Origin: Micromonospora fulviviridis
GTDB taxonomy: Bacteria; Actinomycetota; Actinomycetes; Mycobacteriales; Micromonosporaceae
Direction of reading: 5' to 3'
Length of the DNA: 64,000 bases
NCBI RefSeq assembly: GCF_014648395.1
Contig: NZ_BMRA01000017.1
Span: 1 to 64,000, forward strand
The notes beneath the pieces were generated by a model. That model made no database searches. It saw only the letters and a program-made list of their open reading frames with translations, and was not told the origin of the DNA. The number at the start of each line of letters is the position of its first letter. The first letter of the stretch is position 1. A program made the position numbers and the translations under genes. Below are positions 50,138 to 58,444 of this stretch, piece by piece.

Positions 50138-51328
50138 TCAGCGCAGCGCGGCGAAGAACTGCCGGAGGTCCGCCGCCAGCAGGTCGGGCACCTGGTGGGC
50201 GGCGAAGTGCCCGCCCCGGTCGTAGGTGTGCCAGGAGACGATGTTCTTGTGGTCGCGCTCGGCGAGCGTACGGATCGACTGGAAGTCCCAGGCGAAGTTG
50301 GCCAGGCCGAGCGGCACCGTGGTCGGCTCCGGCGCCACCGTGCCCCGGCCGTTGACCTTCTGCGTCGGGTGCACCACCTCGGCGTCCTCGTAGTAGTAGC
50401 GGGCCGCCGAGGCGGCCGTGTTGGTCAGCCAGTAGATGGTCGTGTTGGTGAGCACGTGGTCGGGGTCGATCTGGTCCCCCATGAGCTGGCCCAGCCAGCC
50501 GAGCAGGCCCACCGGCGAGTCGGCCAGCGCGTGCGCGACGTTCTGCGGCTCGGTGGAGTGCAGCTTGTCGTAGCCGCCCCGCCGCTGCACGAACCAGTCG
50601 GCGAACGCCACCTTGCCCCGCTCCTCCTCGGTGAGCGCGGCCAGCTCGGCGGGATCACCGGACGGCAGCGAGAAGACCTGCGTGACGTGCACACCGAGCA
50701 CGTGCTCCGGGTCGGCCCGGCCCACCTCGGGCGACACGAACGCGCCGAGGTCGTTGCCGGCCGCGCCGTACCGCTCGTAGCCGAGGCGGCGCATCAGCTC
50801 GGCCCAGGCGCGGGCCACCCGGTGCCGGTTCCAGCCGCGCTCCCGGGTCGGCCCGGAGAAGCCGAAGCCGGGCACCGACGGGATGACCAGGTGGAAGGCA
50901 TCGGCCGGGTCGCCGCCGTGTGCCCGCGGGTCGGTCAGCGGACCGATCACGTCCAGCCACTCGGCGACGGTGCCGGGCCAGCCGTGGGTGAGGATCAGCG
51001 GAGTGGCGTCCGGCTCGGCCGAGCGGACGTGCAGGAAGTGGATCCGCTGCCCGTCGATCTCGGTGATGAACTGCGGGTACGCGTTGAGCCGCGCCTCCCA
51101 CCCCCGCCAGTCGTACGCCGTGCGCCAGCGCTCGGCCAGCCGCTGCACCCAGCTCAGCGGGACGCCGTACTCCCAACCGGGCGGGACGGGGCCGGCGGGC
51201 GCGGCCGGGTCGGGGTCGGCGGGCAGCTCCTCGGCCCAGCGGGTCCGGGCCAGCCGGTCGGCGAGGTCGTCCAGGTCGGCCTGCGGGACGTCGATACGGA
51301 ACGGGACGATCGCGGTGTTGTCTACCAT
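50138..51328 (-). CDS. Epoxide hydrolase (EHN-type alpha/beta hydrolase)
   Basis: The 396-aa protein has the N-terminal epoxide-hydrolase domain (PFRIDVPQADLDDLADRLA) and a hydrolase core with HGWPGTVAEW (oxyanion HGWP), nucleophile Asp in AAGNDLGAF, and catalytic His in GGHFAAHQ. It opens epoxides to diols. ATG 51328 (MVDNT) is chosen because TACGCT ends 7 nt upstream. It is divergent from a WYL regulator across an 8-bp inverted repeat. Confidence 0.92.
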   Translation of the reverse strand: MVDNTAIVPFRIDVPQADLDDLADRLARTRWAEELPADPDPAAPAGPVPPGWEYGVPLSWVQRLAERWRTAYDWRGWEARLNAYPQFITEIDGQRIHFLHVRSAEPDATPLILTHGWPGTVAEWLDVIGPLTDPRAHGGDPADAFHLVIPSVPGFGFSGPTRERGWNRHRVARAWAELMRRLGYERYGAAGNDLGAFVSPEVGRADPEHVLGVHVTQVFSLPSGDPAELAALTEEERGKVAFADWFVQRRGGYDKLHSTEPQNVAHALADSPVGLLGWLGQLMGDQIDPDHVLTNTTIYWLTNTAASAARYYYEDAEVVHPTQKVNGRGTVAPEPTTVPLGLANFAWDFQSIRTLAERDHKNIVSWHTYDRGGHFAAHQVPDLLAADLRQFFAALR

Positions 51329-51348
51329 GCCCACGAGCGTAGGGATCG

Positions 51349-51371
51349 ATTAGGAACACTCCCTTCCTAAT
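51349..51371. promoter_or_regulatory. Inverted repeat operator between epoxide hydrolase and WYL regulator
   Basis: ATTAGGAA (51349-51356) and TTCCTAAT (51364-51371) form a perfect 8-bp inverted repeat with a 7-nt spacer. It lies just upstream of the epoxide hydrolase -10 element (minus 51336-51341) and 20 bp before the regulator start. Confidence 0.75.
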
Positions 51372-51391
51372 GCCCTGGCAGAATCCGGGAA

Positions 51392-52348
51392 ATGTTGGAG
51401 ACCTCGGCGCGCCTGCTGCGCCTGCTCTCGCTGTTGCAGTCCCCGCGCGACTGGACCGGCACCGAACTGGCCGAGCGCCTGGCGGTGAGCACCCGGACCG
51501 TGCGCAACGACGTGGAGCGGCTGCGCGCCCTCGGCTACCCCGTGCACGGCACCCGGGGCGCCGTCGGCGGCTACCGGCTGGGCGCCGGCGCGGCCCTGCC
51601 CCCGCTGCTCCTCGACGACGAGGAGGCGGTGGCGGTGGCGGTCGGCCTGCGGACGGCAGCGGGCGGCAGCGTCGCCGGAATCGAGGAGACCTCGCTGCGG
51701 GCGCTGGCCAAGCTGGAGCAGGTGCTCCCCCACCGGCTGCGCCGCCGGGTCACCGCCCTGCACACGCACACCGTCCGGGTGCCGCACGACGAGCCGGGCC
51801 CGACCGTGGACGCCGAGACGCTCAGCGTCCTCAGCGCCGCCTGCCGGGACCGGGAGCGGTTGCGCTTCGACTACGTCCGGCACGACGGGACCGCGGACCG
51901 GCGGGATGTCGAGCCGTACCGGCTGGTCAACTGGGGCCGGCGCTGGTACCTGGTGGCCTTCGACCCGGCGCGGGACGACTGGCGCACCTTCCGGGTGGAC
52001 CGGATCAGCCCGCGTACCCCGACCGGCCCCCGGTTCGCGGCCCGCGAGCTGCCCGGGGACGTGGTGGACCGGGTCCGGCACGGGGTCTCGTCGGCCGCCT
52101 GGCGGCACCGGGCCACGATCCGCGTGCACGCCCCCGCCGAGGTGGTGGCCGACCGGATCAACCCGGCCGTCGGCACCGTCGAGCCGACCGGCGACGCGAC
52201 CTGCCTCCTGCACACCGGCGCCGACCGCCTGGAGACCATCGCGGTCTGGCTCGGCCTGCTGGACCTCGACTTCACGGTGGAAGACCCGCCCGAACTGGCC
52301 GACCTGCTGCGCGCCCTCGCGGCCCGCTACCTCCGCGCCGCCGGCTGA
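51392..52348 (+). CDS. WYL domain transcriptional regulator
   Basis: The 318-aa protein has HTH_11 (LLRLLSLLQSPRDWTGTELA, VSTRTVRNDVERL), a WYL core (NWGRRWYLVAFDPARDDWRT) and a WCX C-terminal part. It probably controls the divergent epoxide hydrolase through the inverted repeat between them. No ribosome site is seen. CAGAAT ends 7 nt before the ATG, a weak -10. Confidence 0.9.
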   Translation: MLETSARLLRLLSLLQSPRDWTGTELAERLAVSTRTVRNDVERLRALGYPVHGTRGAVGGYRLGAGAALPPLLLDDEEAVAVAVGLRTAAGGSVAGIEETSLRALAKLEQVLPHRLRRRVTALHTHTVRVPHDEPGPTVDAETLSVLSAACRDRERLRFDYVRHDGTADRRDVEPYRLVNWGRRWYLVAFDPARDDWRTFRVDRISPRTPTGPRFAARELPGDVVDRVRHGVSSAAWRHRATIRVHAPAEVVADRINPAVGTVEPTGDATCLLHTGADRLETIAVWLGLLDLDFTVEDPPELADLLRALAARYLRAAG

Positions 52349-52351
52349 CCC

Positions 52352-53179
52352 TCAGGAGAGGCGGAAGCGGGGCGCCTCGGCGTCGGAGAGGTCGAGGTGC
52401 GGCGTGACCGGGGTGCCGGGGTCGCGTCCGGCCGCCGCACGGGCCACGCCGGCGAGGTCGCCGGCGGCGGCGACCTCGCCGAGGGTGACCATCGTGGGCG
52501 GAAGCATGGTCAGCTCACCGGCCTCCGCCCGGGACAGGGCGTCCGCCGGGCGCAGCCACAGCGTGTGGTCGGCCTCGCCGGAGACGTCCCGGGTCCGCTG
52601 CCCCTCCGGCAGCAAAGCGACGAAGAAGTACGTGTCGAAGCGGCGCGGCTCGAACTCCGGGGTGATCCACCGGCTCCACGGCAGCAGCAGGTCGGAGCGG
52701 AGGGTGAGGCCCTGCCCGGCCAGCAGGTCGGCGAAGCCGGTCCGCCGGGCCACCAGGTCCTGCCGGGCCGCCTCCCAGTCGTCCCCGCTCACGTCGCCCA
52801 CCACGGTCCCGCCGTCCGGGCCGGCCAGCAGCACGCCCGCCTCCTCGAAGACCTCCCGCGCGGCGGCGCAGACCACCGCCTGCGCGGCGGCCGGGTCGAG
52901 GCGGAGCCGCTCGCCCCAGCCCGCCGGCGTCGGGCCGGCCCAGCCCAGGTGGGCCTGCGAGTCGGAGCGGTCCACGCCGCCGCCGGGGAAGGCGTACATG
53001 CCGCCGAAGGCCATGGCGGCCACCCGGCGGATCAGGTACACCTCGAAGTCGGCGCCGGCCGGGCGGAGCAGCAGCACGGTGGCGGCGACCCGGGGCACGG
53101 CCGGCACGCCGCCCTCGGCGCGGAACCGGCGGGCGTGCTCCACCAGGGCGGGGGGTGCGGCGAAGCCGTCGATCGTCAT
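52352..53179 (-). CDS. NUDIX hydrolase
   Basis: The 275-aa protein has the split NUDIX box: GGGVDRSD near residue 66, then, after a ~30-residue insertion, AAAREVFEEAGVLL. This arrangement resembles NUDT19-type CoA-related hydrolases. The substrate is unproven. TAGGCT (minus 53186-53191) ends 6 nt before the ATG, so it is probably leaderless. It is convergent with the WYL gene, with a 3-bp gap. Confidence 0.9.
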   Translation of the reverse strand: MTIDGFAAPPALVEHARRFRAEGGVPAVPRVAATVLLLRPAGADFEVYLIRRVAAMAFGGMYAFPGGGVDRSDSQAHLGWAGPTPAGWGERLRLDPAAAQAVVCAAAREVFEEAGVLLAGPDGGTVVGDVSGDDWEAARQDLVARRTGFADLLAGQGLTLRSDLLLPWSRWITPEFEPRRFDTYFFVALLPEGQRTRDVSGEADHTLWLRPADALSRAEAGELTMLPPTMVTLGEVAAAGDLAGVARAAAGRDPGTPVTPHLDLSDAEAPRFRLS

Positions 53180-53274
53180 GACCCGAGCCTAGTTCCCGAC
53201 CAGTCGATCATCAGTCCGGCAGCAGGACGGCCACGACGGCGTCAGACCGGCCACCGCCGACAAAGGGCGGCTCC

Positions 53275-53321
53275 GATCTTGGACAGTTTCCGTTCGTCAC
53301 GAGCGGAAACTGTCCAAGATC
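53275..53321. repeat. GATC-type intergenic palindrome (copy 3)
   Basis: A perfect 18-bp stem, GATCTTGGACAGTTTCCG (53275-53292) with 53304-53321, encloses an 11-nt loop. Unlike copies 1 and 2 it lies in a divergent region, 95 bp upstream of the NUDIX start, so simple terminator function does not explain it unless a lost gene once ended here. Confidence 0.85.
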
Positions 53322-53436
53322 TCGCCGGAGTGGCGGTGTCCCGCACCGGGCGACCGCGCCACCTCGCCGAGAAGCGGTCGGGACGCTCGGCTCACCGGAG
53401 CCTCAGCGCGATGGCGCGGGCCTCCTCGTCGGTCAG

Positions 53437-53547
53437 CGGCCCGGGATCGTCGGCGTGCGGGACTCGAAGGACCCGAGCGGGCCGGCGCTGGTCATTTCCC
53501 CGGCCGCGTGGCGCGCCTTCGTCGCCGGGGTCGCTCACCGGTCCTGA
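53437..53547 (+). pseudogene. Remnant of a DUF397 protein
   Basis: The frame reads PGIVGVRDSKDPSGPALVIS followed by PAAWRAFVAGVAHRS and a TGA at 53545-53547. This is the conserved C-terminal half of DUF397 proteins, the partners of XRE regulators in actinomycetes. No start codon, no N-terminal half (Trp-Arg-Lys-Ser-Ser and the Cys-Val-Glu part) and no XRE gene are present. The same DNA also gives a plausible minus-strand tail (LTDEEARAIALRLR). Confidence 0.55.
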
Positions 53548-53605
53548 TTTCCCGACGGGTGGATCTTCTGTCCGGCGGCGCGACGGCCCGGGATAGCGTG
53601 CCGGC

Positions 53606-54574
53606 ATGACGCGTTGGGGAATCCTGGCCACCGGCCACATCGCCGCCCGCTTCGCCGAGGACCTGCGGCTGGTGCCGGAGGCCGAGCTGGTGGCGGTCGG
53701 CTCGCGTACCCGGGAGAGCGCCGAGCTGTTCGCCCGGCGGCACGACGTGCCCCGGGCGTACGCCTCCTGGGCGGAACTGGCCGCGGACCCGGACGTGGAC
53801 GTCATCTACGTCGCCACCCCGCACGCCGCGCACCACGAGGCGGCCCTGACCTGCCTGGCCGGCGACAAGGCCGTGCTGGTGGAGAAGCCCTGCACGCTCG
53901 ACCTGGCCACCACCACGGAGCTGGTCGAGACGGCCCGCGCCCGCGGTCTCTTCCTCATGGAGGCCATGTGGATGCGGACCAACCCGCTCATCCTGCGGGT
54001 GCTGGAGCTGATCCGGGACGGCGCGATCGGCGAGGTGACCCACGTCCGGGCGGACTTCGGGGCGGCCGGCCCGTTCCCGCCGGAGCACCGGATGCGGGCG
54101 CGGACGCTCGGCGGCGGCGCCCTGCTCGACCTCGGGGTCTACCCGCTGAGCCTGGCGCACCTCCTGCTCGGCGTCCCCGAGCACGTGCAGGCCTGGGCCA
54201 GGCTCAGCCCGGAGAAGGTGGACGAGAACACGGGCATCGTCCTGGGCTGGAACTCCGGGGCGGTGGCGACGCTGAGCTGCGGGATGGTCGGCGCCACGGC
54301 GATCACCGCCGCGATCACCGGCACGACCGGCCGGATCGACCTTCCGGAGCCGTTCTACCGGCCCGGCGCCGCGGTGCTGCACCGGCTCGGCGCGGAGCCG
54401 GAGACCATCCCGGCCGACCTGACCGGCGGCGGCTACCAGCACGAGGCGATCGAGGTGCAGCGCTGCCTGGCGGCCGGGCTGATCGAGAGCCCGCTGGTGC
54501 CGCACGCCGCCACCCTGGAGGTGATGGGCCTGCTGGACGACATCAAGGGCCGGATCGGCGTCTCCTACGCGTGA
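53606..54574 (+). CDS. Gfo/Idh/MocA family oxidoreductase
   Basis: The 322-aa protein has an N-terminal Rossmann domain (GILATGHIAARFAEDL), the EKP motif VEKPCTLD with the catalytic Lys, and a C-terminal alpha/beta domain with GGALLDLGVYPLSLAH. It is closest in style to dihydrodiol/D-xylose dehydrogenase-like members. TAGCGT (53594-53599) ends 6 nt before the ATG, indicating a leaderless mRNA. The stop lies inside a strong terminator. Confidence 0.9.
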   Translation: MTRWGILATGHIAARFAEDLRLVPEAELVAVGSRTRESAELFARRHDVPRAYASWAELAADPDVDVIYVATPHAAHHEAALTCLAGDKAVLVEKPCTLDLATTTELVETARARGLFLMEAMWMRTNPLILRVLELIRDGAIGEVTHVRADFGAAGPFPPEHRMRARTLGGGALLDLGVYPLSLAHLLLGVPEHVQAWARLSPEKVDENTGIVLGWNSGAVATLSCGMVGATAITAAITGTTGRIDLPEPFYRPGAAVLHRLGAEPETIPADLTGGGYQHEAIEVQRCLAAGLIESPLVPHAATLEVMGLLDDIKGRIGVSYA

Positions 54575-54610
54575 GGGGTCCCCCGCCACGGCGGGGGACC
54601 CCTCACGCGT
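54567..54610. terminator. Bidirectional terminator
   Basis: A perfect 20-bp stem (ACGCGTGAGGGGTCCCCCGC, 54567-54586 with 54591-54610) closes a CACG loop. It includes the stop codon of the oxidoreductase and lies 7 bp from the end of the convergent Pit gene. Confidence 0.93.
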
Positions 54611-54617
54611 CAGGCGC

Positions 54618-55622
54618 TCAGAAGAACGGGCGGACCAGCAGGTACGCCAGGCAGGCGATGGCCGCGGCGGCCGGGAACGTGATGATCCAGGCGATCACGA
54701 TGTTGCCGGCCACGTTCCAGCGGACCGCGGAGAGCCGCTTGGTCGCGCCGACACCCATGATCGCCGAGGTGATCGTGTGGGTGGTGGAGATCGGGGCCTT
54801 CAACACCAGGGCGTTGAAGTAGAGCACGGCGCTGGCCACGGTCTCGGCCGCGAAGCCCTCGGGCGGGCCCAGGTCGATGATCTTCCGGCCCAGGGTGCGG
54901 ATGATCCGCCAGCCGCCCGCGTAGGTGCCAGCCGCCAGCATGGCCGCCGAGGTCCAGAACACCCAGCCGGGGATGTGCGTCTTGGACTCCTGGAAGCCAC
55001 CGGTGTAGAGGGCCAGCACGATGATGCCCATGGTCTTGGCGGCGTCCTGCATACCGTGGCCGACCGACATGGCGGCGGCCGAGAGGGTCTGCGCCCACCG
55101 GAAGCCCCGGTTGAGCTTGCCGGGCTGGCCCTTCCGGAACAGCCACAGGATGGCCAGCATCACGAGGAAGCCGAGCACCAGGCCGACAACCGGCGAGAGC
55201 ACCATCGGGATGATGACCTTCTCGAGGATGTTGCCCCACTGCACGACGCCGTCGGCGGCGAAGAGGGTCGCGCCGACCAGCCCGCCGAACAGGGCGTGCG
55301 AGGACGACGAGGGCAGGCCGAAGTACCAGGTGATCAGGTTCCAGGCGATCGCGCCGAGCACCCCGGCGAAGACCACCCCCAGGCTCTCGACCCCGGTGGG
55401 CAGGGTGACCAGCCCGTCGCCGACGGTCTTGGCCACCCCGGCGCCGAAGTGCGCGCCGACGAAGTTGCCGACGGCGGCCAGCGCGAGGGCGACCCGGGGT
55501 GTCAGCGCCCGGGTGGACACGCTGGTGGCGATCGCGTTGGCCGCGTCATGGAAGCCGTTCGTGTAGTCGAACGCCATGGCGACCACGATCACCGCCAGCA
55601 CGGCGATGAGTTCGGGACTCAC
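54618..55622 (-). CDS. Low-affinity inorganic phosphate transporter (Pit family)
   Basis: The 334-aa protein has about ten membrane segments with the PiT signatures in both halves: DYTNGFHDAANAIATSVSTR and the second copy near SVGHGMQDAAKTMGI, plus THTITSAIMGVGATKRLSAV at the C terminus. It moves metal-phosphate with protons. It starts with GTG and lies 4 bp behind the DUF47 gene, so the two are one operon with a PHO box upstream. Confidence 0.95.
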   Translation of the reverse strand: MSPELIAVLAVIVVAMAFDYTNGFHDAANAIATSVSTRALTPRVALALAAVGNFVGAHFGAGVAKTVGDGLVTLPTGVESLGVVFAGVLGAIAWNLITWYFGLPSSSSHALFGGLVGATLFAADGVVQWGNILEKVIIPMVLSPVVGLVLGFLVMLAILWLFRKGQPGKLNRGFRWAQTLSAAAMSVGHGMQDAAKTMGIIVLALYTGGFQESKTHIPGWVFWTSAAMLAAGTYAGGWRIIRTLGRKIIDLGPPEGFAAETVASAVLYFNALVLKAPISTTHTITSAIMGVGATKRLSAVRWNVAGNIVIAWIITFPAAAAIACLAYLLVRPFF

Positions 55623-55626
55623 AGGA

Positions 55627-56253
55627 TCAGGACTCCTTGACCGCGATGGTCTCGACGGTGTTGGCCACGTGCTCGAAGGCGTCGCAGGCGGCCTCCAGCT
55701 CGTCGGCCACCTCCTTCATCTTCAGCACCGTGAGCGCGTCGTACTCACCGCTGAAGAGGCGGACCAGCAGCATCCGGTACGCCTGGTCACCGTCGTTCTC
55801 GAGCCGGTTGCACTCGATCCAGTAGTCCTCAAGATCCTTCATCGACTTCAGCCGGGGCATCGCCTCGGCGGTCAGCTTGGCCTGCTGGTCGAGCACGTTC
55901 ACCAGCTCGTGCATCTCGCGCGGCAGCGACGGCAGCTTGGTCAGGCCGTAGAGGTAGAGGAGGTTGCCGACCGCCTCCAGGTGGTCCATCACGTCGTCGA
56001 GCAGCGAGCCCAGACGGTAGATGTCCTCCCGGTCGAACGGGGTGATGAAGGTGGAGTTGATCTTCTTGTAGAGCTCGTGGGTGATCTGGTCGCTGTCGTG
56101 CTCGACCTCGGTGAGCCGCTCGCTCACCGACTGGACCTCGACATCCGGCAGACCCAGCTCGTTGAGCAGCTCGGTCCCCTTCACCAGGTTCTGCGCGGCC
56201 CTGGTGAAGAGCTCGTAGAAGGCGCCCTCGGTGGGACGGAAGGAAAACTTCAC
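55627..56253 (-). CDS. DUF47 family protein (PhoU-like Pit accessory)
   Basis: The 208-aa all-helical protein is distantly PhoU-like, with the family features RAAQNLVKGTELL, EHDSDQITHELYKKINSTFI, TPFDREDIYRLGSLLDDVMD and a C-terminal DELEAACDAFEHVANTVE. DUF47 proteins accompany and probably control Pit transporters. It is the first gene of the operon. A TAGCAT -10-like element lies at minus 56317-56322, with the PHO box further upstream inside the end of ppk2. Confidence 0.92.
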   Translation of the reverse strand: MKFSFRPTEGAFYELFTRAAQNLVKGTELLNELGLPDVEVQSVSERLTEVEHDSDQITHELYKKINSTFITPFDREDIYRLGSLLDDVMDHLEAVGNLLYLYGLTKLPSLPREMHELVNVLDQQAKLTAEAMPRLKSMKDLEDYWIECNRLENDGDQAYRMLLVRLFSGEYDALTVLKMKEVADELEAACDAFEHVANTVETIAVKES

Positions 56254-56371
56254 AGCACGGACCTCGTCGTGTCGGTGGAAGGGTGGCCGTCGCCCCGGAA
56301 GGCGTCTGCTCTGCGAATGCTAGGTACCCCGTGGAACCGGGCAGCCGCCGGCCCACCCCTGGTCAGGCCCG

Positions 56372-56404
56372 ATTCACCGCTCGTTCACCTGCCGTTCACC
56401 TTGC
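56372..56404 (+). promoter_or_regulatory. Three-unit PHO box overlapping the 3' end of ppk2
   Basis: Three consecutive 11-bp units, ATTCACCGCTC (56372), GTTCACCTGCC (56383) and GTTCACCTTGC (56394), form the best PHO box in the window. It lies 119 bp upstream of the DUF47-Pit operon. Read on the minus strand it encodes the last residues of PPK2 (GERQVNER and stop). Confidence 0.85.
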
Positions 56405-57363
56405 CCCGTCCCGCCCTCGCTCCGCAGCCGGTCCCGCTCCCGCGCGATGTCGAAATCGGCAGGCGGATACCCCAGATCCAACCCGTCGAACGTCTCCCTG
56501 AGCAGGTGCGCGACGGCCCAGTCGCGGTACCACTTCCGGTCCGCCGGCACCACGAACCAGGGCGCGTCGTCCGGGCCGCACCGCTCGATCGCCTCGGCGT
56601 ACGCGGCCTGGTATTCGTCCCAGCGTGCCCGGGTGTCCAGGTCGCTCGGGTTGTACTTCCAGTACTTCGTCGGGTCGGTGAGCCGCTCCATCAGGCGCTC
56701 GCCCTGCTCGGCGTAGGAGATGTGCAGCATGACCTTCACCACGGTGACCGCGTTGTCGGCCAGCTCCCGCTCGAAGTCGTTGATCGACTCGTAGCGGCCC
56801 CGCCAGGTGGCCTCGTCCACCAGGCCCTCGACCCGGGCGATCAGCACGTCCTCGTAGTGCGAGCGGTTGAAGACGCCCACGTAGCCGGGGGGCGGGAGGG
56901 CCCGGCGGATCCGCCACAGGAAGTCGTGCCGCCGCTCCTCCTCGGTGGGCGGGCCGAACGAGCGGATGTGCAGGCCGAGCGGGTTCATGGCGCCGGCCAC
57001 CCGCTTGACCGTGCCGTCCTTGCCACCACAGTCCATGGCCTGGAGCACCAGCAGCACCCGGCGCGGGCGGTCGCCGTCGAGGTGGGCGCCGGCCTGGGTG
57101 GGGGCGCTGGTCGGGCTCCCCGGGCCGGCGGCGCCCTTCGCGGACGCGTACAGCATCTCCTGCTGCCGGCCGAGCTCCGCACCGAGCAGCTCGACCTGCC
57201 CCCGCGCCCACTCCTTGCGCCCCTTGCCGCGCCCGGCCGCCGCGGGCAGCCCCGGGGTCGACCGGGGATCGACCGCCGCCAGGTCCACCGCGCCCGGCCC
57301 GGCCCGCAGCAGCTCCCGCATCGACCCGCCCTCGGGCCGCACCACCTCGTCGACACCGCTCAT
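56374..57363 (-). CDS. Polyphosphate kinase 2 family protein
   Basis: The 329-aa protein uses polyphosphate to phosphorylate nucleotides. It has Walker A-like VLQAMDCGGKDGTVKRV, the lid motif NRSHYEDVL, and Walker B-like VVKVMLHISYAEQGER. The PADRKWYRDWAVA and YPPADFD ends are typical. An ~80-residue N-terminal extension precedes the core. ATG 57363 follows GGATCTGGGG. The last codons form a PHO box for the next operon, and the phosphate genes lie directly downstream. Confidence 0.92.
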   Translation of the reverse strand: MSGVDEVVRPEGGSMRELLRAGPGAVDLAAVDPRSTPGLPAAAGRGKGRKEWARGQVELLGAELGRQQEMLYASAKGAAGPGSPTSAPTQAGAHLDGDRPRRVLLVLQAMDCGGKDGTVKRVAGAMNPLGLHIRSFGPPTEEERRHDFLWRIRRALPPPGYVGVFNRSHYEDVLIARVEGLVDEATWRGRYESINDFERELADNAVTVVKVMLHISYAEQGERLMERLTDPTKYWKYNPSDLDTRARWDEYQAAYAEAIERCGPDDAPWFVVPADRKWYRDWAVAHLLRETFDGLDLGYPPADFDIARERDRLRSEGGTGQGERQVNER

Positions 57364-57480
57364 CCCCAGATCCTCACCCACCCCGCCCGCCACCGCCTCC
57401 CGAGCGATGTCACACCCCGGGGGCGGCGGCGCATCCAGGGGTACGGGGAGAATGGGGACTCCGGGCGGGAGGAGCACGAC

Positions 57481-58437
57481 GTGCACGAGCTGGCGGCGGA
57501 GTTCGAGGCGGAACGCGGGCACCTTCTGGCGGTGGCGCAGCGGATGCTGGGCAGCCGGAGCGAGGCCGAGGACGCGGTCCAGGAGACCTGGCTGCGGTAC
57601 GCGGGCGCGCTCGCCGACCCGGCCGCCCGGGCACAGATCCGCGACCTGCGCGGCTGGCTCACCACCACCTGCTCGCGGATCTGCCTCGACGTGCTCCGCT
57701 CCGCCCGGGTACGCCGCGAGGCGTACCCCGGTCAGTGGCTGCCGGAGCCGGTGGTGAGCGCGGCGCCCACGGCGGACGGGTTCGCCCCCGACCCGGCCGA
57801 GCGGGCGGTCCGGGCCGACCAGCTCGGCACCGCCCTGCTCGTGGTGCTGGAGCGGCTCACCCCGGAGCAGCGGGTGGCGTTCGTCCTGCACGACGTCTTC
57901 GCGGTGCCGTTCGCCACGGTCGCCGACGTGCTCGGCACCACCCCGGCGGCCGCCCGGCAGCTCGCCTCCCGGGGCCGCCGCGCGGTCACCGCGCCGGACG
58001 TCCCCCGGCACACCGCCGACCTGGCCGAGCAGCACAAGGTGCTGGCCGCGTTCGTGGCGGCGGTCGAGTCCGGGGAGCTGGACCGGCTGGTCGAGGTGCT
58101 CGCCCCGGACGTGGTGGTGATCGGCGACAGCGGCGGGCACTTCCCGGCCGCCCGCCGGCCGGTGGTCGGCGCCGAACTCGCCGGCCGCTTCATCCTCGGT
58201 CTCTTCGGCCAGGCCGCCCGCTGGAACAGCCCCCTGCACGCCCGGCCGGTGCTGGTCGACGGCGCGCTGGGCTGGCAGGCGGAGACGGTGTTCCGGGACG
58301 GGCGGCCGCTGCGGATGGTCACCTCGTTCGCCGTGCACGAGGGGCGGATCACCGGCGTGTTCAACCAGCTCAACCCGGAGAAGGTGGCCCACCTGGGCGG
58401 TGTCGGGGCCGACGAGGACTGGCCGCCGCGGATCTGA
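57481..58437 (+). CDS. ECF sigma factor, SigJ/ECF41-like
   Basis: The 318-aa protein has sigma-2 (FEAERGHLLAVAQRMLGSRS, AEDAVQETWLRY) and sigma-4 (LTPEQRVAFVLHDVFAVPF) regions, joined by a ~35-residue linker. The C-terminal SnoaL-like domain has VVVIGDSGGHFPAARRPVVG and ends NQLNPEKVAHLG, the ECF41/SigJ arrangement in which that domain regulates activity. GTG 57481 has GGAGG upstream. No partner redox enzyme gene is adjacent, which is unusual for ECF41. Confidence 0.88.
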   Translation: MHELAAEFEAERGHLLAVAQRMLGSRSEAEDAVQETWLRYAGALADPAARAQIRDLRGWLTTTCSRICLDVLRSARVRREAYPGQWLPEPVVSAAPTADGFAPDPAERAVRADQLGTALLVVLERLTPEQRVAFVLHDVFAVPFATVADVLGTTPAAARQLASRGRRAVTAPDVPRHTADLAEQHKVLAAFVAAVESGELDRLVEVLAPDVVVIGDSGGHFPAARRPVVGAELAGRFILGLFGQAARWNSPLHARPVLVDGALGWQAETVFRDGRPLRMVTSFAVHEGRITGVFNQLNPEKVAHLGGVGADEDWPPRI

Positions 58438-58444
58438 GGCCGGC

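Noticed and set aside
53392..53805. Minus-strand frame ending in LTDEEARAIALRLR
   Set aside because: The end looks protein-like but the rest is antisense to the oxidoreductase and lacks a start in its own intergenic region. The plus-strand DUF397 tail matches a known family better. It is kept as an alternative in that entry.
55576..57480. Long in-frame extension upstream of the SigJ-like sigma factor
   Set aside because: It would run antisense through DUF47 and PPK2. The sigma-2 region starts right after GTG 57481, which has a good ribosome site.
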